A stretch of DNA of 64,000 bases from Strongylocentrotus purpuratus. Taxonomy: Eukaryota > Echinodermata > Echinoidea > Camarodonta > Strongylocentrotidae. The notes below the pieces were generated by a model that had not been told where the DNA came from, did no database searches, and saw only the letters and a program-made list of their open reading frames with translations. The translations under genes and the position numbers were made by a program. Shown here piece by piece: positions 1 to 12,157 of this stretch (its first letter is position 1; every line of letters begins with the position of its first letter). The DNA lies in the NCBI RefSeq assembly GCF_000002235.5, contig NW_022145562.1, positions 751,001 through 815,000 on the forward strand, in the 5' to 3' direction.

Positions 1-692
1 CACCGCAGCTTTGTATTGATTCTTGATATTTTATGTTTGCTTTCTATATTAGCCACATTTTGGCATAAGTGACTTTGTCTGTACTCTTGTGTAAATTGTA
101 CGATTTTGTTGGTTTCTTTTGTTGGTTATTTAAAATGCCTGCATACAATCATATAAGGTCAACTTATGAGTGATAAGGAGCTGGTGGTTATATTTTGTAT
201 ATATGTTTTCCTCCACCAGTTCTAAGTACAGGCGAATAAATATGAGAAGAAAAAAAAAATATATATTAAAGACAGCATGTAAATTACCCCCCCCCCCAAC
301 AACAACAATAATAGTGTAACGAGGTTATCATGACTGTTCAAATGAATTGTGATAAATGTATACATATTTTAATTGCCAATGTGCATGACACATTTTGCTC
401 AGCTAGTTAAAGTGAGGCATTCCATTTTCATAGTTTAAAAAACAACTTATCATTAGCAAAGGAACCGTATCCATTCATAGTATTTAGACGGGATCACGAA
501 ATTAATTATGACGTTGGTGTATGACCTGTTAAAAAAGATTGAATTCATTTCTAGATCACACGAGAGTTTACATATGCTGGTGGAATATTTCTTTACGTCA
601 GATGACAATATGCCATTTTCGTAATGTAACCAAATTTATGCATAGGCTATGCCTTTTTGAAACGCCTCTAGAGGAATTATTCCCCCTCTCTT

Positions 693-728
<36 letters not shown>

Positions 729-1246
729 CCTGTCTGTCTGTCTGTCTCTCTCTCTCTATCTCTCTCCCTCTTTCATGTTAAAAAAGGATTCTGGATCCGC
801 CACGAAAAGTTATGATGATGCATTGACTTGAAACTGAAAGCAAGCATTTATGCCGATCACTGTAAATCATCGAATGGTATTAGGCATACTTGACTATTCA
901 AAACCATTTCTTTAGCTATCTGCTGTTAGTATCTCATATGTTTGGAAGTTCACAGTGTTTGTTGTTGATATATATTTATAATGTGATAAGGTTACGATCA
1001 ATACATGATGTACTTATGTTTTATTTTTCTCATACTTGTATCATAGTATTGGTATATTTGCCATAACAGAACTAGTTCTTGTTATTTCTTCGTGTTTACC
1101 TAGCTTGTTTAATAAATGATAATACAATTATACGGAATGTGTTTCCGTGGTCTTTTTTTCGTATCGACTGAGACGATCAAAATCTGTCATGCCGAAAACA
1201 TAATGGAGACACAAGGATACACGCTCTTAAAAGCAGGATACATGCT

Positions 1247-1277
<31 letters not shown>

Positions 1278-2322
1278 CGTCGATTTAATATGAAAATCTA
1301 TCACGACACCTTTTTAAAGTGCCTAAAATCCATTCTTTGACATGTAGATCATGCCGAAAAGGTAATTAAACGTGTTAAGATCGTTCAAAAGACAACTCAT
1401 TGTATATCTTTATGAACGGGGAGATCGATCAACTGTCATTCTTAATTGCTCTTAAAGTCAATCGAAAAACACTTTATCCACTTCACATGTTGACATTTTT
1501 CTGGCACTTGTATCAAACATAAAGGCGATTATATCTCAGAGAGACTTGAGGGTTGTGAGCGTGCAATAGACAGCAGCTGAAAGCAATCATTAATGCTGAA
1601 TAAATGCAAATACTGGCGTCAATGTATATTATTTTCTCACCATGCACTTGGTATTGATATCTCCAACACTTGTTTGAGCAAGAAGATTAGTTTTAGAAGT
1701 TTCTCATTGCAAAATTAGACGAACTGCATCATGGAACCTCAACATTCTGCTACGATATCCGGCTTGTCCGTTCGGCCTCTGAAGTCGTTGACTACTGAAT
1801 TATCTCATTCCCATAGGCTTAGTACAGGGACCATCCGGTTCCAGTAGGCAATGGGTTAATTTAATTCATCTGTTTCAATTTGAATTTGCTACCACAAGAA
1901 CTTCTTTATGTGCAAGAGAGATTTATTTGAATTTCACGAGGAGATGTTTGATTCTGACTGACTCTTGCATCATGGACTTACAGAAGAACTGAATCATCTT
2001 TCTTTCATATACGTCTAAGACAGCTTTCCGATAGACACAAACCCTGATAACCAACACCGTTTGACTTGGAATTTGAGAATATTGAAACAAGTGCATGCAG
2101 GCCTAGAAGATACTTTTCGAGGACCATTGATTTAAACACTTATAAATCGCAAATGTTTTATAATACTCCAATCACCGATTACCCTACTTTCGAAAGTTGT
2201 ATGCATCCAAGCAAAACCTTTTACCTTTTATCGTGATATTGATGGTCTATATTATATAAGCGTCAGCTAAATTTTGATTTCAATTGTACATATTTGACAC
2301 TATTTTTTGAAATATAAACTTA
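1..2322. other. AT-rich DNA without a recognised gene
   Basis: I see no credible gene. The stretch holds a short C run near 289-298, a (TC)n/(TG)n-rich microsatellite at about 680-775 and a (TA)n run at 1251-1276. Short open frames across these microsatellites are low-complexity artefacts. Confidence 0.6.
671..775. repeat. (TC)n-rich microsatellite
   Basis: Mostly TC dinucleotides with CCCTCCC and TGTC interruptions. It is a polypyrimidine tract on the plus strand with no coding meaning. Confidence 0.9.
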
Positions 2323-3185
2323 ACAGAAATTGAGTTTTTCCATCCGGTATCCATCTGTAGTTTTATCAACACAGGATTGGTATTGCTCATCAACGCATTC
2401 GTTATCTACGTCTTACAGCGACAAGAAGCTATAGACGACACTTCCCGCTTACTTTATAAATTCTCCAGTTACATCCGAATAATTTTGAGTCTCTCCTTGA
2501 GTAGTTGGTGCATAGGCTGGTACTGGTACGGTAACGATGAAAAGTCGTGTCTTATTGTGTATGCTATGTTCTTTTTCCTTACTTATTCAAGTCTATTCGT
2601 ACAGATGCTCTGTTATAGCTTCACCAGCATCTGCAAGCTTATACTGATAACACGCCCTCTGCGGCATCACATTATTCTAACGTCACTGAAAGTGAAAATC
2701 GTGCTCTTGTTCATCATGTTGGTGTCGATTCTTATTTGTATTCCTTTGCTCCCGTGGTCGAATTATCTCTCGAATTTTCTTCGCCTCTTTGTGTCAAACC
2801 CACGTGTCACATCGGAACGACGTTGTGTCTACGGGGAGTGGTCTTGCTAGTACATAACACTTATTGGAGTAACCACGACGACGAACATTGCTATCATCAG
2901 AGTTAGTTGTCAACATAAACGGCGTGTTAATGCAGCTATAGGGAATTATGACCCGAATAACGATCGAAATGCAGCACGGTTATGACACCGTCGATATCGT
3001 TTCATGCTTGTTGGTTCCCATGGATAGTGATGACTACATCGACGATTGACAGGATGGAAATCGCACAAATAACAGGCGGAGTGAGTGGATGGCTTCCACC
3101 TCTGCTCTACATTGCCACGACAAAAGAAGCGAAAGACATCACTAGCAGCTACTTGTCGAAATTAAGAAGAACAATTTCTCGATAG
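2323..3185 (+). pseudogene. Decayed class A GPCR (third member of the local receptor family)
   Basis: Translated pieces match the two intact receptors at 36.9 and 39.3 kb from end to end. TM1 gives GLVLLINAFVIYVLQRQ followed by the family signature IDDTSRLLY. The TM3 end gives SICKLILITRPLRHH, TM4 gives LLFIMLVSILICIPLLPW, and TM6-TM7 gives SFHACWFPW and SGWLPPLLYIATTKEAK. It is broken in several ways. No ATG opens the frame. The frame is lost in extracellular loop 2 near 2815-2850. TM5 (near 2862-2925, ending NIAIIRVSCQHKRR) is read in another frame and stops near 2985. Much of intracellular loop 3 and the start of TM6 is missing. The C-terminal piece (2982-3185) is still open. Intact siblings are intronless, so introns are an unlikely explanation. 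I am confident of the family; inactivity is inferred from at least three defects. Confidence 0.85.
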
Positions 3186-3302
3186 TAAAGGCTCATAAGA
3201 AGATGACTAAGTTGTTATGACAACTACCCGTGGCAACATAATTCTTCTCTGTATATATTCGGACTTGATTTGTTTTCATTCTCTTTGAATATAGGCTAGT
3301 AG

Positions 3303-3598
3303 AAATGTTGTGGTCTATAGTGGATAAGTCGCCAGACTGTAGATCACTAACGTCCTTCGGCAAGACGTTAATCTACATTTACCACTCTCCATCCAGGTGC
3401 TACTGGTGACTGTACCTGGTAGGATGTGAACGTTAATGCAGTATAATGCTCAGCATTGTTAGCATCTATAAAACTGCAGGAGTGGAGAATGTGCGGGCAA
3501 GATTGAATATATGATGACCGGTGTATATCTGCAAAGCGCTTAGAGACATCGTCCATGTATTAAGCGCTATATAAATGCGGAATAGTATTATTACAATT
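3303..3598 (+). mobile_element. tRNA-derived SINE, full-length-like, AAAGCGCTTAGAGAC tail type
   Basis: The head (GTGGTCTATAGTGGATAAGTC) resembles a pol III A box. The middle carries a module shared with copies at 6.4, 29.3 and 40.8 kb (GGCAAGACNTTNATCTACATTT, then a CCACTC...CATCCAGGTG block). The 3' end has the motif AAGCGCTTAGAGAC...GCGCTATATAAATGCGG followed by a TTA-rich tail. The strongly conserved module in several divergent copies marks it as a dispersed SINE, not a gene. Confidence 0.75.
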
Positions 3599-3599
3599 A

Positions 3600-4395
3600 A
3601 TCCACTTTAAGGGTATATTATAGGACCGTGTAGCTAAACACCAACAGATAGAGAGAGATGCATGTACCAGATTCATTCAGTCTCTTTTTGTTTTGTGTTA
3701 TCACGTCATTATATTCCCAGCTCACATCGGTATATAAACATACTAAAGCTTTTCGCCTTGCACTCATCAGAGTAACATACAAGAATGAACAGAGAGTCCA
3801 ATTAGTTGCTTTTCTTCGATTTTGTTCCACCACTCATATCTTTAATTATACAGAATATAGATCTCTAAAACTTGATGTAATAATTGTGAGAAATCTCCCC
3901 AAGCCAATTCGTGATGTGCGATGTTGTATTGGTAGAACACTTCCTTTTGGTGTGAACAAGGGAGGAAAATGGAGTATTATTGGATTAACCTTCTGAGACA
4001 TCGTCATGACTGAATCTGAGGACCTTTAATTTTATCGATGGAAAATTAACGTTTATTTTGTCGGGAGAGTTGTTTTGATACCGACACATTAAAAAGACCT
4101 AGCGACGAGCCTGTATAGAGCTATGAGACATATATAGTAAACTTCATGGTGTATCAGACCATGGTAACTCGAGTATTATTGCCCTCTCTGGAAAGTTTTG
4201 TACATTGATTTTAAAGAAAAATGTACATGAATGATTACAGTCTTATTGAGCGTCAAATTATTAGTATTAACAAATACTTAAAGCTTGTTTGCGATGGGAT
4301 GACAGAGTCCTACATTTTACAAACTGTAGTGCGATTATGTACATCAATGACTTGGATACATTCAATGTCTACTGGTGATACCCTGCATTATTACG

Positions 4396-4434
<39 letters not shown>

Positions 4435-5395
4435 GGCCTTTTGATTTCAGATTTGTTTTATTTCTCCACTTGTTATCATCTATAAAAAAAAAATCCCAAA
4501 TGAATTACAATCAAGTTTTTAAATAACAAGACCCATTTACACACGATTGTAACTAATCACAAAAACATATTATTTCTCCCTGTATACATTAAGACATTAG
4601 GAATGGTAAGGATTGAATCGCAAAAATAATCTACGAGTAGAAAGAGCGAGTAGAGAAAGTGAAAGAAGATGGAGGGTAACGTTTGGGAGACATAGGAAGA
4701 GGGCGATGGATAGACAGGGAGATGGATAGACAGTGAGAAGAAGAGACAACGAGACAGTGGAAAGGAGAGAGAGAGAGAGAGAGAGAGAGAGGAGGAGGGG
4801 CTGGGTGGATGATAGAGAGCCACAGTGAATAAATGAAAGAAAGTAAGGAAATGAAGATAAAGGTAAATATAAAGGTGAATATGATAACATAAGCCTACTT
4901 CGGATGACCACACAATCAATATGCTTGTCTCGTATTAATTCACAAATTTTGTTAGACCGTGATCATCAATCATGAAGTCACATTGTATTTCTGATGGAAC
5001 GCTTTATGTACGTCTCATCCGAAATCGCATTTGGTATTAACGATGTTGAGTATTAGCGTAAATAAGTAAAACATTCATGGTAATGTATCTGACATAATAT
5101 TCGAGTTTCTGGTCTTTGTAAGAGAGTGCTTATTAATCGCAATTATAAATGAATTGAATACAAAAAGAACCAAATACATTTACAGTTTGAATGAATAAAA
5201 CACTTTCAAGCCGATAATCATGAATTCTATTATTCTGATTTTATTATTTTAATTCTACTATTCTAATTATTTTCATCAATGTAGATGACCCCATGCTGGT
5301 AACGTATCTGTTGTAATGTATGTGTTTCGGCATATTTGAGTGATCTGACCACAAATGGACAATGGTACTGTATATTCAGGATATGGTAGAGAATA
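3600..5395. other. No gene recognised; microsatellites and one shared ~60-bp block
   Basis: A (TA)n run lies at 4397-4430 and a GA-rich tract at about 4615-4800 with pure (GA)n near 4766-4792. A segment at about 3734-3795 matches the reverse strand at about 23700-23760 at the nucleotide level and in translation (HTKAFRLAL...KNEQR). No convincing gene is seen. Confidence 0.5.
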
Positions 5396-5403
5396 CATAC
5401 ATT

Positions 5404-5684
5404 CAGTGGCGGATCCAGGGGGGGGGGGGGGGGGCCGGGGGGCCCGGGCCCCCACCCTTGAGAAAAAAATCATGTAAAATCACGTGATTTTTACCTTTTT
5501 TGGGGGGTGCTAATTTTAAAATTTTCGAGGACCAAAAAAAAAAAAATGTGCTCACTACCCCCCCCCCCCCCCCCCCCCCCCCCCCCACTGAGCGACTTTT
5601 CGGCCGGCGCGATTTTCAAATTTTCGGGAGCAAAAAAAAAAAAAGTTGGGCCCCCTCCCCTAAGAAATCCTGGATCCGCGCCTG
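5404..5684. mobile_element. hAT-type MITE with 8-bp target duplication
   Basis: The termini are imperfect inverted repeats: CAGTGGCGGATCCAGG at the left and CCTGGATCCGCGCCTG at the right. They are flanked by a perfect 8-bp direct repeat, CATACATT (5396-5403 and 5685-5692), as hAT superfamily insertions produce. The interior is low complexity, with G runs near the left end, two A runs and a C run of about 35. No transposase is present, so it is non-autonomous. A second, interrupted copy lies at 58141-59377. Confidence 0.9.
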
Positions 5685-5692
5685 CATACATT

Positions 5693-6416
5693 ATGCCAGA
5701 GACTCACTACCACATGTAATGTGTCTGGCGTAATGTATCTTCTTTGTAGTAAAGTTCTTGATAAATGTTTGTATTCAAATACTTAACTATCCTATCGACG
5801 ATGCATGTGTCAATGAACTAATGAATGAAATATGATCTGACTTTGTATATATCGCTATTAGAAATATGGGTAACGGATCTGTTGCAATCTGAACGTAACG
5901 AAGGGGGGGGGGGGGGTCAATAGAAATACGATATCAATTCTATTTCGGGGCCCGTGTATTTCAAACACACTATATTCCTGAGAATAAGTTAATTCAATAC
6001 AAATCTTATCGGTCAAAAACAAGGCTGGTAACAGATCAGGATAGCCAGCGAAACACTTTTTGAACACTTAACCGGAGAATGCGCAATATAGAGTGTTTTA
6101 CAAAGACTAATTAAGTTCGACTTTAAGCTGGAATTAACTGTGACAGGCCGTTAATGCCACTGTTTGCATGTTATCTTTAGATAATTTTGTTTTTCTTTCA
6201 ATAATGAATTATAAAAAAGGTAAATTCTGTAGATTTGTGATCATGATTTGTACGTTCCTTGATATAGACCAGTACCAGTAAAATGGGGTGACGGAGGGGT
6301 CATCGGTCTTGCTTCTTTGGTTAAACCCGACTTTAGAGCGTTGAATCAGAGTTTACATATTATTTTTTGATTCGATGTATTTTATAGCGTTGTTCATTTT
6401 AAGCTATGACTGAATA
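5693..6416. other. No gene recognised
   Basis: AT-rich sequence with a G run at about 5903-5916. Nothing recognisable. Confidence 0.5.
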
Positions 6417-6640
6417 ATGATAATAATAATAATACTCAGTTTTTATAAAGCGCTTATTACAATCACTAAGCACTTCCAAACTTGGAGATTATTACCCTGG
6501 CTTTAGCTGTGCTGCCATTACGGCGCTCTAGCATTTCAATGAATGAATGAGTGTGGCAAAATGCAGATCAATGTCTTGCAAAATAAAGTATAGTGGTAAA
6601 TGCTCTTGACTTTAATAAGAGGAATCACAGATTCGATCCT
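6417..6640 (-). mobile_element. SINE fragment, same family as 40.8 kb
   Basis: Read on the minus strand it ends in an ATT-rich tail. It contains the shared blocks CAAGACATTGATCTGCATTTTG, the CTAAAGCCAGGGTAAT motif and the AGCGCTTTATAAA end. The tRNA-like head is poorly kept and part of the middle is missing relative to the 40.8 kb copy. Confidence 0.75.
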
Positions 6641-6705
6641 TGCCCGGTGCTATGATCTTTGGAGAATATGTTTTTTACCTATATATACCAACTCCACACA
6701 GGTGA

Positions 6706-6850
6706 ATGAAAAGGGACACTTGTCAAAATACAAGTGGCACCTATCATTTGGATAGGGACGCTTATCTGACACGAAATGAGACTCTTATGACATATAGGGT
6801 AAGGGCGCTTATTAGGAAGAACATCAAACATCTTCCCTACATACATTTTT
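6706..6850 (+). repeat. Third, short copy of the GGGGCACTTAT dispersed repeat
   Basis: The block is closely related to 14675-14800 and 16295-16410: AAGTGGCACCTATCAT, then GATAGGGACGCTTATCTGAC, then GGGCGCTTATTAGGAAGAA and CATCTTCCCT in the same order. It is a truncated copy lying just upstream of the LTR element. Confidence 0.8.
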
Positions 6851-6970
6851 CATTTTTGGGGTACTTTAAAAAAGCGAAGCTTAAGTTTTCTTTCTCTCTT
6901 TCTTTTTAAAATTCCAATTTTTTACTTGTTTCTTTTTATTTCTAACTTATTATTATCAGGTGGGCTGTAT

Positions 6971-7764
6971 TGTCACGTGAGAGACTTTTTTTTATTATTT
7001 TATTATTGCTACGGTCACACAAAAATAAAGGGAAATAGAGCTTGTTAATTAAAGTTAAATTGTAACATTTAATTTCCAATCATTTCTCCTGTTTCACACA
7101 CTTTGTTTTGGCTTCAGTAATAATACAGTATGTAATTAAACTTATCTTTAACAAAATAATTCTGGATGGGTAGTTTCCCGTCTGACATCGACGCCGGTCA
7201 CAGCTCGTGTCGTCCACTTGGCCCTGGCCTCCGCAGACAGCGTCTTTGCTCCACTTGGCCCCGGTAGTCGCCCAGGATTCTTGACCTCCGCAGACTGAGA
7301 TACGATGGTGCGCATCCCGATCCCAGACAAGAGCTAGCCCCCGACGAAAGCTATGGAGAACCGGGTGGCAGTTGAACTAGCCTCTCGTCCCGACGTGGAA
7401 TTACCCTCAGATATTGACTTTAATTGCCGACTTCTAACATGACGTTAAGTCTATTATAGCTTAGGTGGTTCTCCTAGATTGCAGAAAATCCACCTCTTAA
7501 TATACCCTACAGTTACTAAGTAAATTCTAAAAACATGACTACAAATATTTGGAGAGGAAATGATCTTACAAAGGAAAATACTTGTATTGAAAAGAGGCTT
7601 CCTAAATGTGTGCCAAACAACAAATAAAATATGTACACTGAATTAATGACTTCCCCAGGCCTATTCATAAGGAACAATACATCTTGGCCTGAAAAGAAAA
7701 CATCTGACCTTAACAAAGAACACTCCAGACCAGAGAGCGAAACAAATACATTTCTTTCCTGACA
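6971..7764 (-). repeat. Downstream (3') LTR of the Gypsy element
   Basis: 794 bp, about seven differences from the other LTR. A purine-rich tract (minus strand) lies immediately inside it. Small open frames inside both LTRs are identical shadows and are not genes. Confidence 0.9.
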
Positions 7765-8786
7765 AAGAGTCCCCCACCTTAAGATATAATTAGGGGATCT
7801 AACTTATATCCACTATAAAAACATTTATTTGAAAAGCTTTTTAAGAATAAGAATATAACACACATAACCTACTGGAAACACTAATGATTCAATTCTATTT
7901 TTTTTTTTTACTGTACATGTATGTATAAAAACCAAAGAACTATAAACCACAGCATCCAAAACCGTGTTACAAGCAAGTTTGACTGTTATGCTATGAGTTC
8001 TGTCTCTCCATGAAAAACATGGCTCGCATTTTCTTTTGAATATGATTAGGAAATCATACTCCTGGTATGAAATATGTATCATTATTTTGTTTGATCATTT
8101 TCTTTAAAAATATAAGCATATTAAAAGACAAGAGATTATGAAACAGGCAATATAAATTCAGATTGCTCAGTCTATGTTTGCACTCTGAATGTACTTTTGC
8201 AGTTATTAAGCAACTTTTCTATATTCACTATAACCAAACTGTCATCTGAAATGCACTATATTGATTCATTTCTTGCATATAACATTCAACCGATAACAAC
8301 TTTTCATGCTTGTCTTGATTATGGTATATGTATTTTTTTTTTATCCATTAAAATAACTTCATTGTTTTTTTTTAAAACAAATTATTTACATCTATGACAC
8401 CGCAAAAAATCATGAAGCTTGTTTCTTAAACTACGTTCACAATCTTAAAGCAACCTAACTTAATCCTAACGGCCCTAAACTAACCTATACTACCCTATAC
8501 TAATTTACAACTAAGCCCTAACAGGCAATGTTTCATTAAGGTACCTAAAGCTTAACCAACTAAACATAACGGCGACCGCGATTTGCTGGTTCCTGTTTTC
8601 CTGAAAGAAATGAGAAAGCTTCATTAGCCATTTGCTATACAGCATAAACACATACAAATAAAATGGCCCAATATAATTTTTCCTTGTTTGGTTATTCGCC
8701 TTTTACAACAATTTCACTATATTTTACAATAGTCTGCTCATCCTATACCCCTCCTCAATTGTTTGACCGACAACAATCTACAAACT

Positions 8787-9714
8787 TCACGCATCAAATC
8801 CGATACGAACAGGCCAATAAAACTGCGCTTTGAGTTTTGACAGAGTATTATTAATACCCATATGTCCACCTAAAAGAGAATCGTGTGCAACTCGCATTAG
8901 CTCTTCTCTACGAGGCTTAGGCACTATAAGTAATTTAGGACCTACACCCTTAGCATTGACATCCTTTCTCTGCCTAAAGAGAAAACCTTGCTCACGCAAA
9001 AACATGAATTGCGACTTGTCAACATTATCAACCTTTTGCCACAGAGGGCGCAATGATACGTCATCTTTTTGCTCTTGCATGCAGAAAGTGATTTGATTGA
9101 ATATTAGCAACTGGGTCAGCCACCGGCAAACCCTTACTAGGCTTGGAATCTTTCAACTTCTTTGCCCTAGTCTGAACAGCTTGTAATCTAATACCGCCCT
9201 CATCAGAACAAACGCCATCAGCGGTAGACTTCAACTCATCTGAAAATTCTCTCTCCAACTTCGAATCTTCCAAACCAGTGACCTCCGGCACGACCTCCGG
9301 CGTGACCTCTATGTCAGCCTTAGGAACCCAATGGAAATTAGGCTCTTTTGGTGGACGAGCCCCTCTCACATTACCAATGATTACGTCATTCAAACATCTA
9401 GGCATACACACTGCCACAACCTCTCCTTCGATATAAGGCGAATCGACAACGATTCTTGCCAAGGGGAAACGCCTTATCGTTTCATCAATTAACCTGACTC
9501 TAGCATGACGACCTGTGAATTGCTCTTTCCTAACTAACGCTTCTTTCACAACACAAGTACTACAACCTGAATCGCGTAGCACGGAAACGGGAACATTCCC
9601 AGGCATCAACCTCCCAGACACGACAGGCATATCATTGACCATCGCCTCAATATCATCGTAATTAAGCCATTCCAACTTTTTCAATGACTTCACTATCGAC
9701 CACCGACTCAGCAA
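8787..9714 (-). other. Protease-like and integrase-zinc-like parts of the Gypsy fossil
   Basis: A retropepsin-like motif (VLRDSGCSTCVV) lies near 9545-9590. A segment matching the H2C2-type zinc-binding region before Gypsy integrases (HDSLLGGHMGINNTLSKLK, FYWP) lies near 8795-8895. The order after gag agrees with Gypsy. The element is broken. Confidence 0.75.
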
Positions 9715-9859
9715 TGCAAGCTGCTGTCAACTCTACGGCCTCAGATTCAATCTCACCCTCATTAGGCTCATTATGAACAGCATATGCCCCGGGGACTTCA
9801 TTACCCCCTAACAACATCATACCCTGAGCCGCCATAGACTTCAATAACAGGGGACACTC

Positions 9860-10788
9860 CCTCTTCATGTGATTGGGATTCCCACACATATAACACACCT
9901 TCTTTTGGAAGGGCTTACCACCTTCTACTTTCTTTGCCCTAGCTTGAACCTCACCCAATTTCGCATTAGTCTTACCTATTTGATTAGGGCCCTTACTACC
10001 CCCTTCGGATCTGATCGGCTTCTTTCGGATTTCTCTCCACCAAAGAAAACATGAGGTCCGTGTGCACCAACATAAACCTCTGCACACTTCACTGCCTCGT
10101 CAAACTTCGTGCATTTCCGTTGCCTGATGAACCTAGCAACCTCTCTTGGACAATCAATCAAAAATTGCTCTCGCAACATCAGATCCTCAAGAGCAGCCCT
10201 ACTATTGTCTATCTTAGACGCACCTATCCAATTATCAAAATGACCTTTCATCCGATTAGCAAACTGTTTTGGGCGTTCAAAGTTCAAAGGCCTAACAGAT
10301 CTGAAACTACGCCTATACCCCTCCTCAGTGAGATTATAAGATTGCATTAACTCACTCTTAACTACGGTATATTTCTGGCGATCATCTGTACTCATTCTAT
10401 TTACTACATCTAAAGCCTTCCCTTTCAAATTAGAGATTAGATGTAGTACCCACACGTCATTAGGGATTTTTTGACTTTTCAGGATCATTTCAAACTTGGT
10501 AATGTATGCATCAAATTTATCGTGGGCATCATCAAATTGACCGACAACAAGTTTAACCCCACCTAACTGAGCTACATTATTTCCTTCATCCTTACGCAAC
10601 TGCGCTAACTTGAGCTCATGTTCACGCTCTCTTTCCCGGTCTTCGCGATCTCTTTCCCGGTCTTCGCGATCTCTTTCCCTTTCTACCGCCTGACAGCGTT
10701 CAGAAACGAAACTACTCAACTCGCCTCCACTAAGACCCATTTCCCTACCTAAAGTAGAAAACTCTTTAATTTGCTCGGAACTAGCCAT
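9860..10788 (-). other. gag-like part of the Gypsy fossil
   Basis: The N-terminal part is strongly charged with ERDRED/RERERE repeats, probably coiled coil. A capsid-like segment follows (KFDAYITKFEMILKSQK..., WVLHLISNLKGKA) and then a SCAN-like segment (LREQFLIDCP, VARFIRQRKC) of the kind known in Gmr1-type Gypsy elements. A CCHC zinc knuckle (CYMCGNPNHMKREC) lies near 9865-9910. It is a fossil part and not a host gene. Confidence 0.8.
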
Positions 10789-11358
10789 AGCGACTAAATA
10801 TCGATTCCAAAACTACAAAAACCTAGGCTTTAACACCGGCAACAAATGCCAACCCCTAGTGCCTTCTAACAAGCACACTAGAATGTATCTCCCAATGAGC
10901 ATACAATTAATTCAACCATGCGAAACACCGGTCCGCTTCACACCAGACAATTAACCCCTAGTGCCTTCTAACAAGCACACTAGAATTTCTCCTAACGAGA
11001 ACCCAAAACTCAACCATGCGAAACACCGGTCAACTTCACAACATGAACATTCAAAGCCTATAGTAGTTCAAACCTGGAATCTCTAATCGAGCAAAAATAC
11101 CATGCATAATGCACAACCCGCCTAAGCACTACCCTAGTCTATAGGCGTTACCAAGGGCTTAACCTTGGGGAGAATCCACTAAACTCTTGACATTATTGCT
11201 TTTATCAACCTAGCATTGATAATTTCTTCTAACCTGTATTTCAACCCCAAACATCAATTACACATCAAATTCGTATGCGGGGAAAAGAGGGGGAGAAATA
11301 TCTAATTCCCTTTTTGAAATTATTTATTAGTAGCAATGTCTCGGTGGGACCTCCAAAT

Positions 11359-12152
11359 TGTCACGTGAGAGACTTTTTTTTATTATTTTATTATTGCTAC
11401 GGTCACACAAAAATAAAGGGAAATAGAGCTTGTTAATTAAAGTTAAATTGTAACGTTTAATTTCCAATCATTTCTCCTGTTTCACACACTTTGTTTTGGC
11501 TTCAGTAATAATACAGTATGTAATTAAACTTATCTTTAACAAAATAATTCTGGATGGGTAGTTTCCCGTCTGACATCGACGCCGGTCATAGCTCGTGTCG
11601 TCCACTTGGCCCTGGCCTCCGCAGACAGCGTCTTTGCTCCACTTGGCCCCGGTAGTCGCCCAGGATTCTTGACCTCCGCAGACTGAGATACGATGGTGTG
11701 CATCCCGATCCCAGACAAGAGCTAGCCCCCGACGAAAGCTATGGAGAACCGGGTGGCAGTTGAACTAGCCTCTCGTCCCGACGTGGAATTACCCTCAGAT
11801 ATTGACTTTAATTGCCGACTTCTAACATGACGTTAAGTCTATTATAGCTTAGGTGGTTCTCCTCGATTGCAGAAAATCCACCTCTTAATATACCCTACGG
11901 TTACTAAGTAAATTCTAAAAACATGACTACAAATATTTGGAGAGGAAATGATCTTACAAAGGAAAATACTTGTATTGAAAAGAGGCTTCCTAAATGTGTG
12001 CCAAACAACAGATAAAATATGTACACTGAATTAATGACTTCCCCAGGCCTATTCATAAGGAACAATACATCTTGGCCTGAAAAGAAAACATCTGACCTTA
12101 ACAAAGAACACTCCAGACCAGAGAGCGAAACAAATAAATTTCTTTCCTGACA
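11359..12152 (-). repeat. Upstream (5') LTR of the Gypsy element
   Basis: 794 bp, TG...CA termini, nearly identical to 6971-7764. On the minus strand this is the 5' LTR, because gag-like and then pol-like parts follow towards lower coordinates. Confidence 0.9.
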
Positions 12153-12157
12153 TGTAT

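Larger units (their letters stand above)
6971..12152 (-). mobile_element. Ty3/Gypsy-type LTR retrotransposon, young but broken
   Basis: The element lies on the minus strand and is bounded by two 794-bp LTRs with TG...CA ends. It is flanked by a perfect 5-bp target duplication TGTAT (6966-6970, 12153-12157). I count about seven substitutions between the LTRs, under 1 percent, so the insertion is recent. A primer-binding-type sequence (TGGAGGTCCCACCGAG, minus strand) follows the upstream LTR, and a purine-rich tract abuts the downstream LTR near 7765-7785. Recognisable parts in order are a gag-like region with a SCAN-like capsid segment, a CCHC zinc knuckle, a retropepsin-like segment and an integrase zinc-binding-like segment. 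A full polymerase is not recognisable. It looks broken, with several breaks, and could move only with help from a relative. Confidence 0.9.

Noticed and set aside
4557-4919. Long serine/leucine-rich open frames on the minus strand
   Set aside because: They are translations of (GA)n/(CT)n microsatellites, as are those at 44.4-45.2 kb and 28.2-28.4 kb.
7148-7330. 60-residue frame duplicated at 11536-11718
   Set aside because: Both lie inside the LTRs at the same offset. The duplication is the LTR pair, not two genes.
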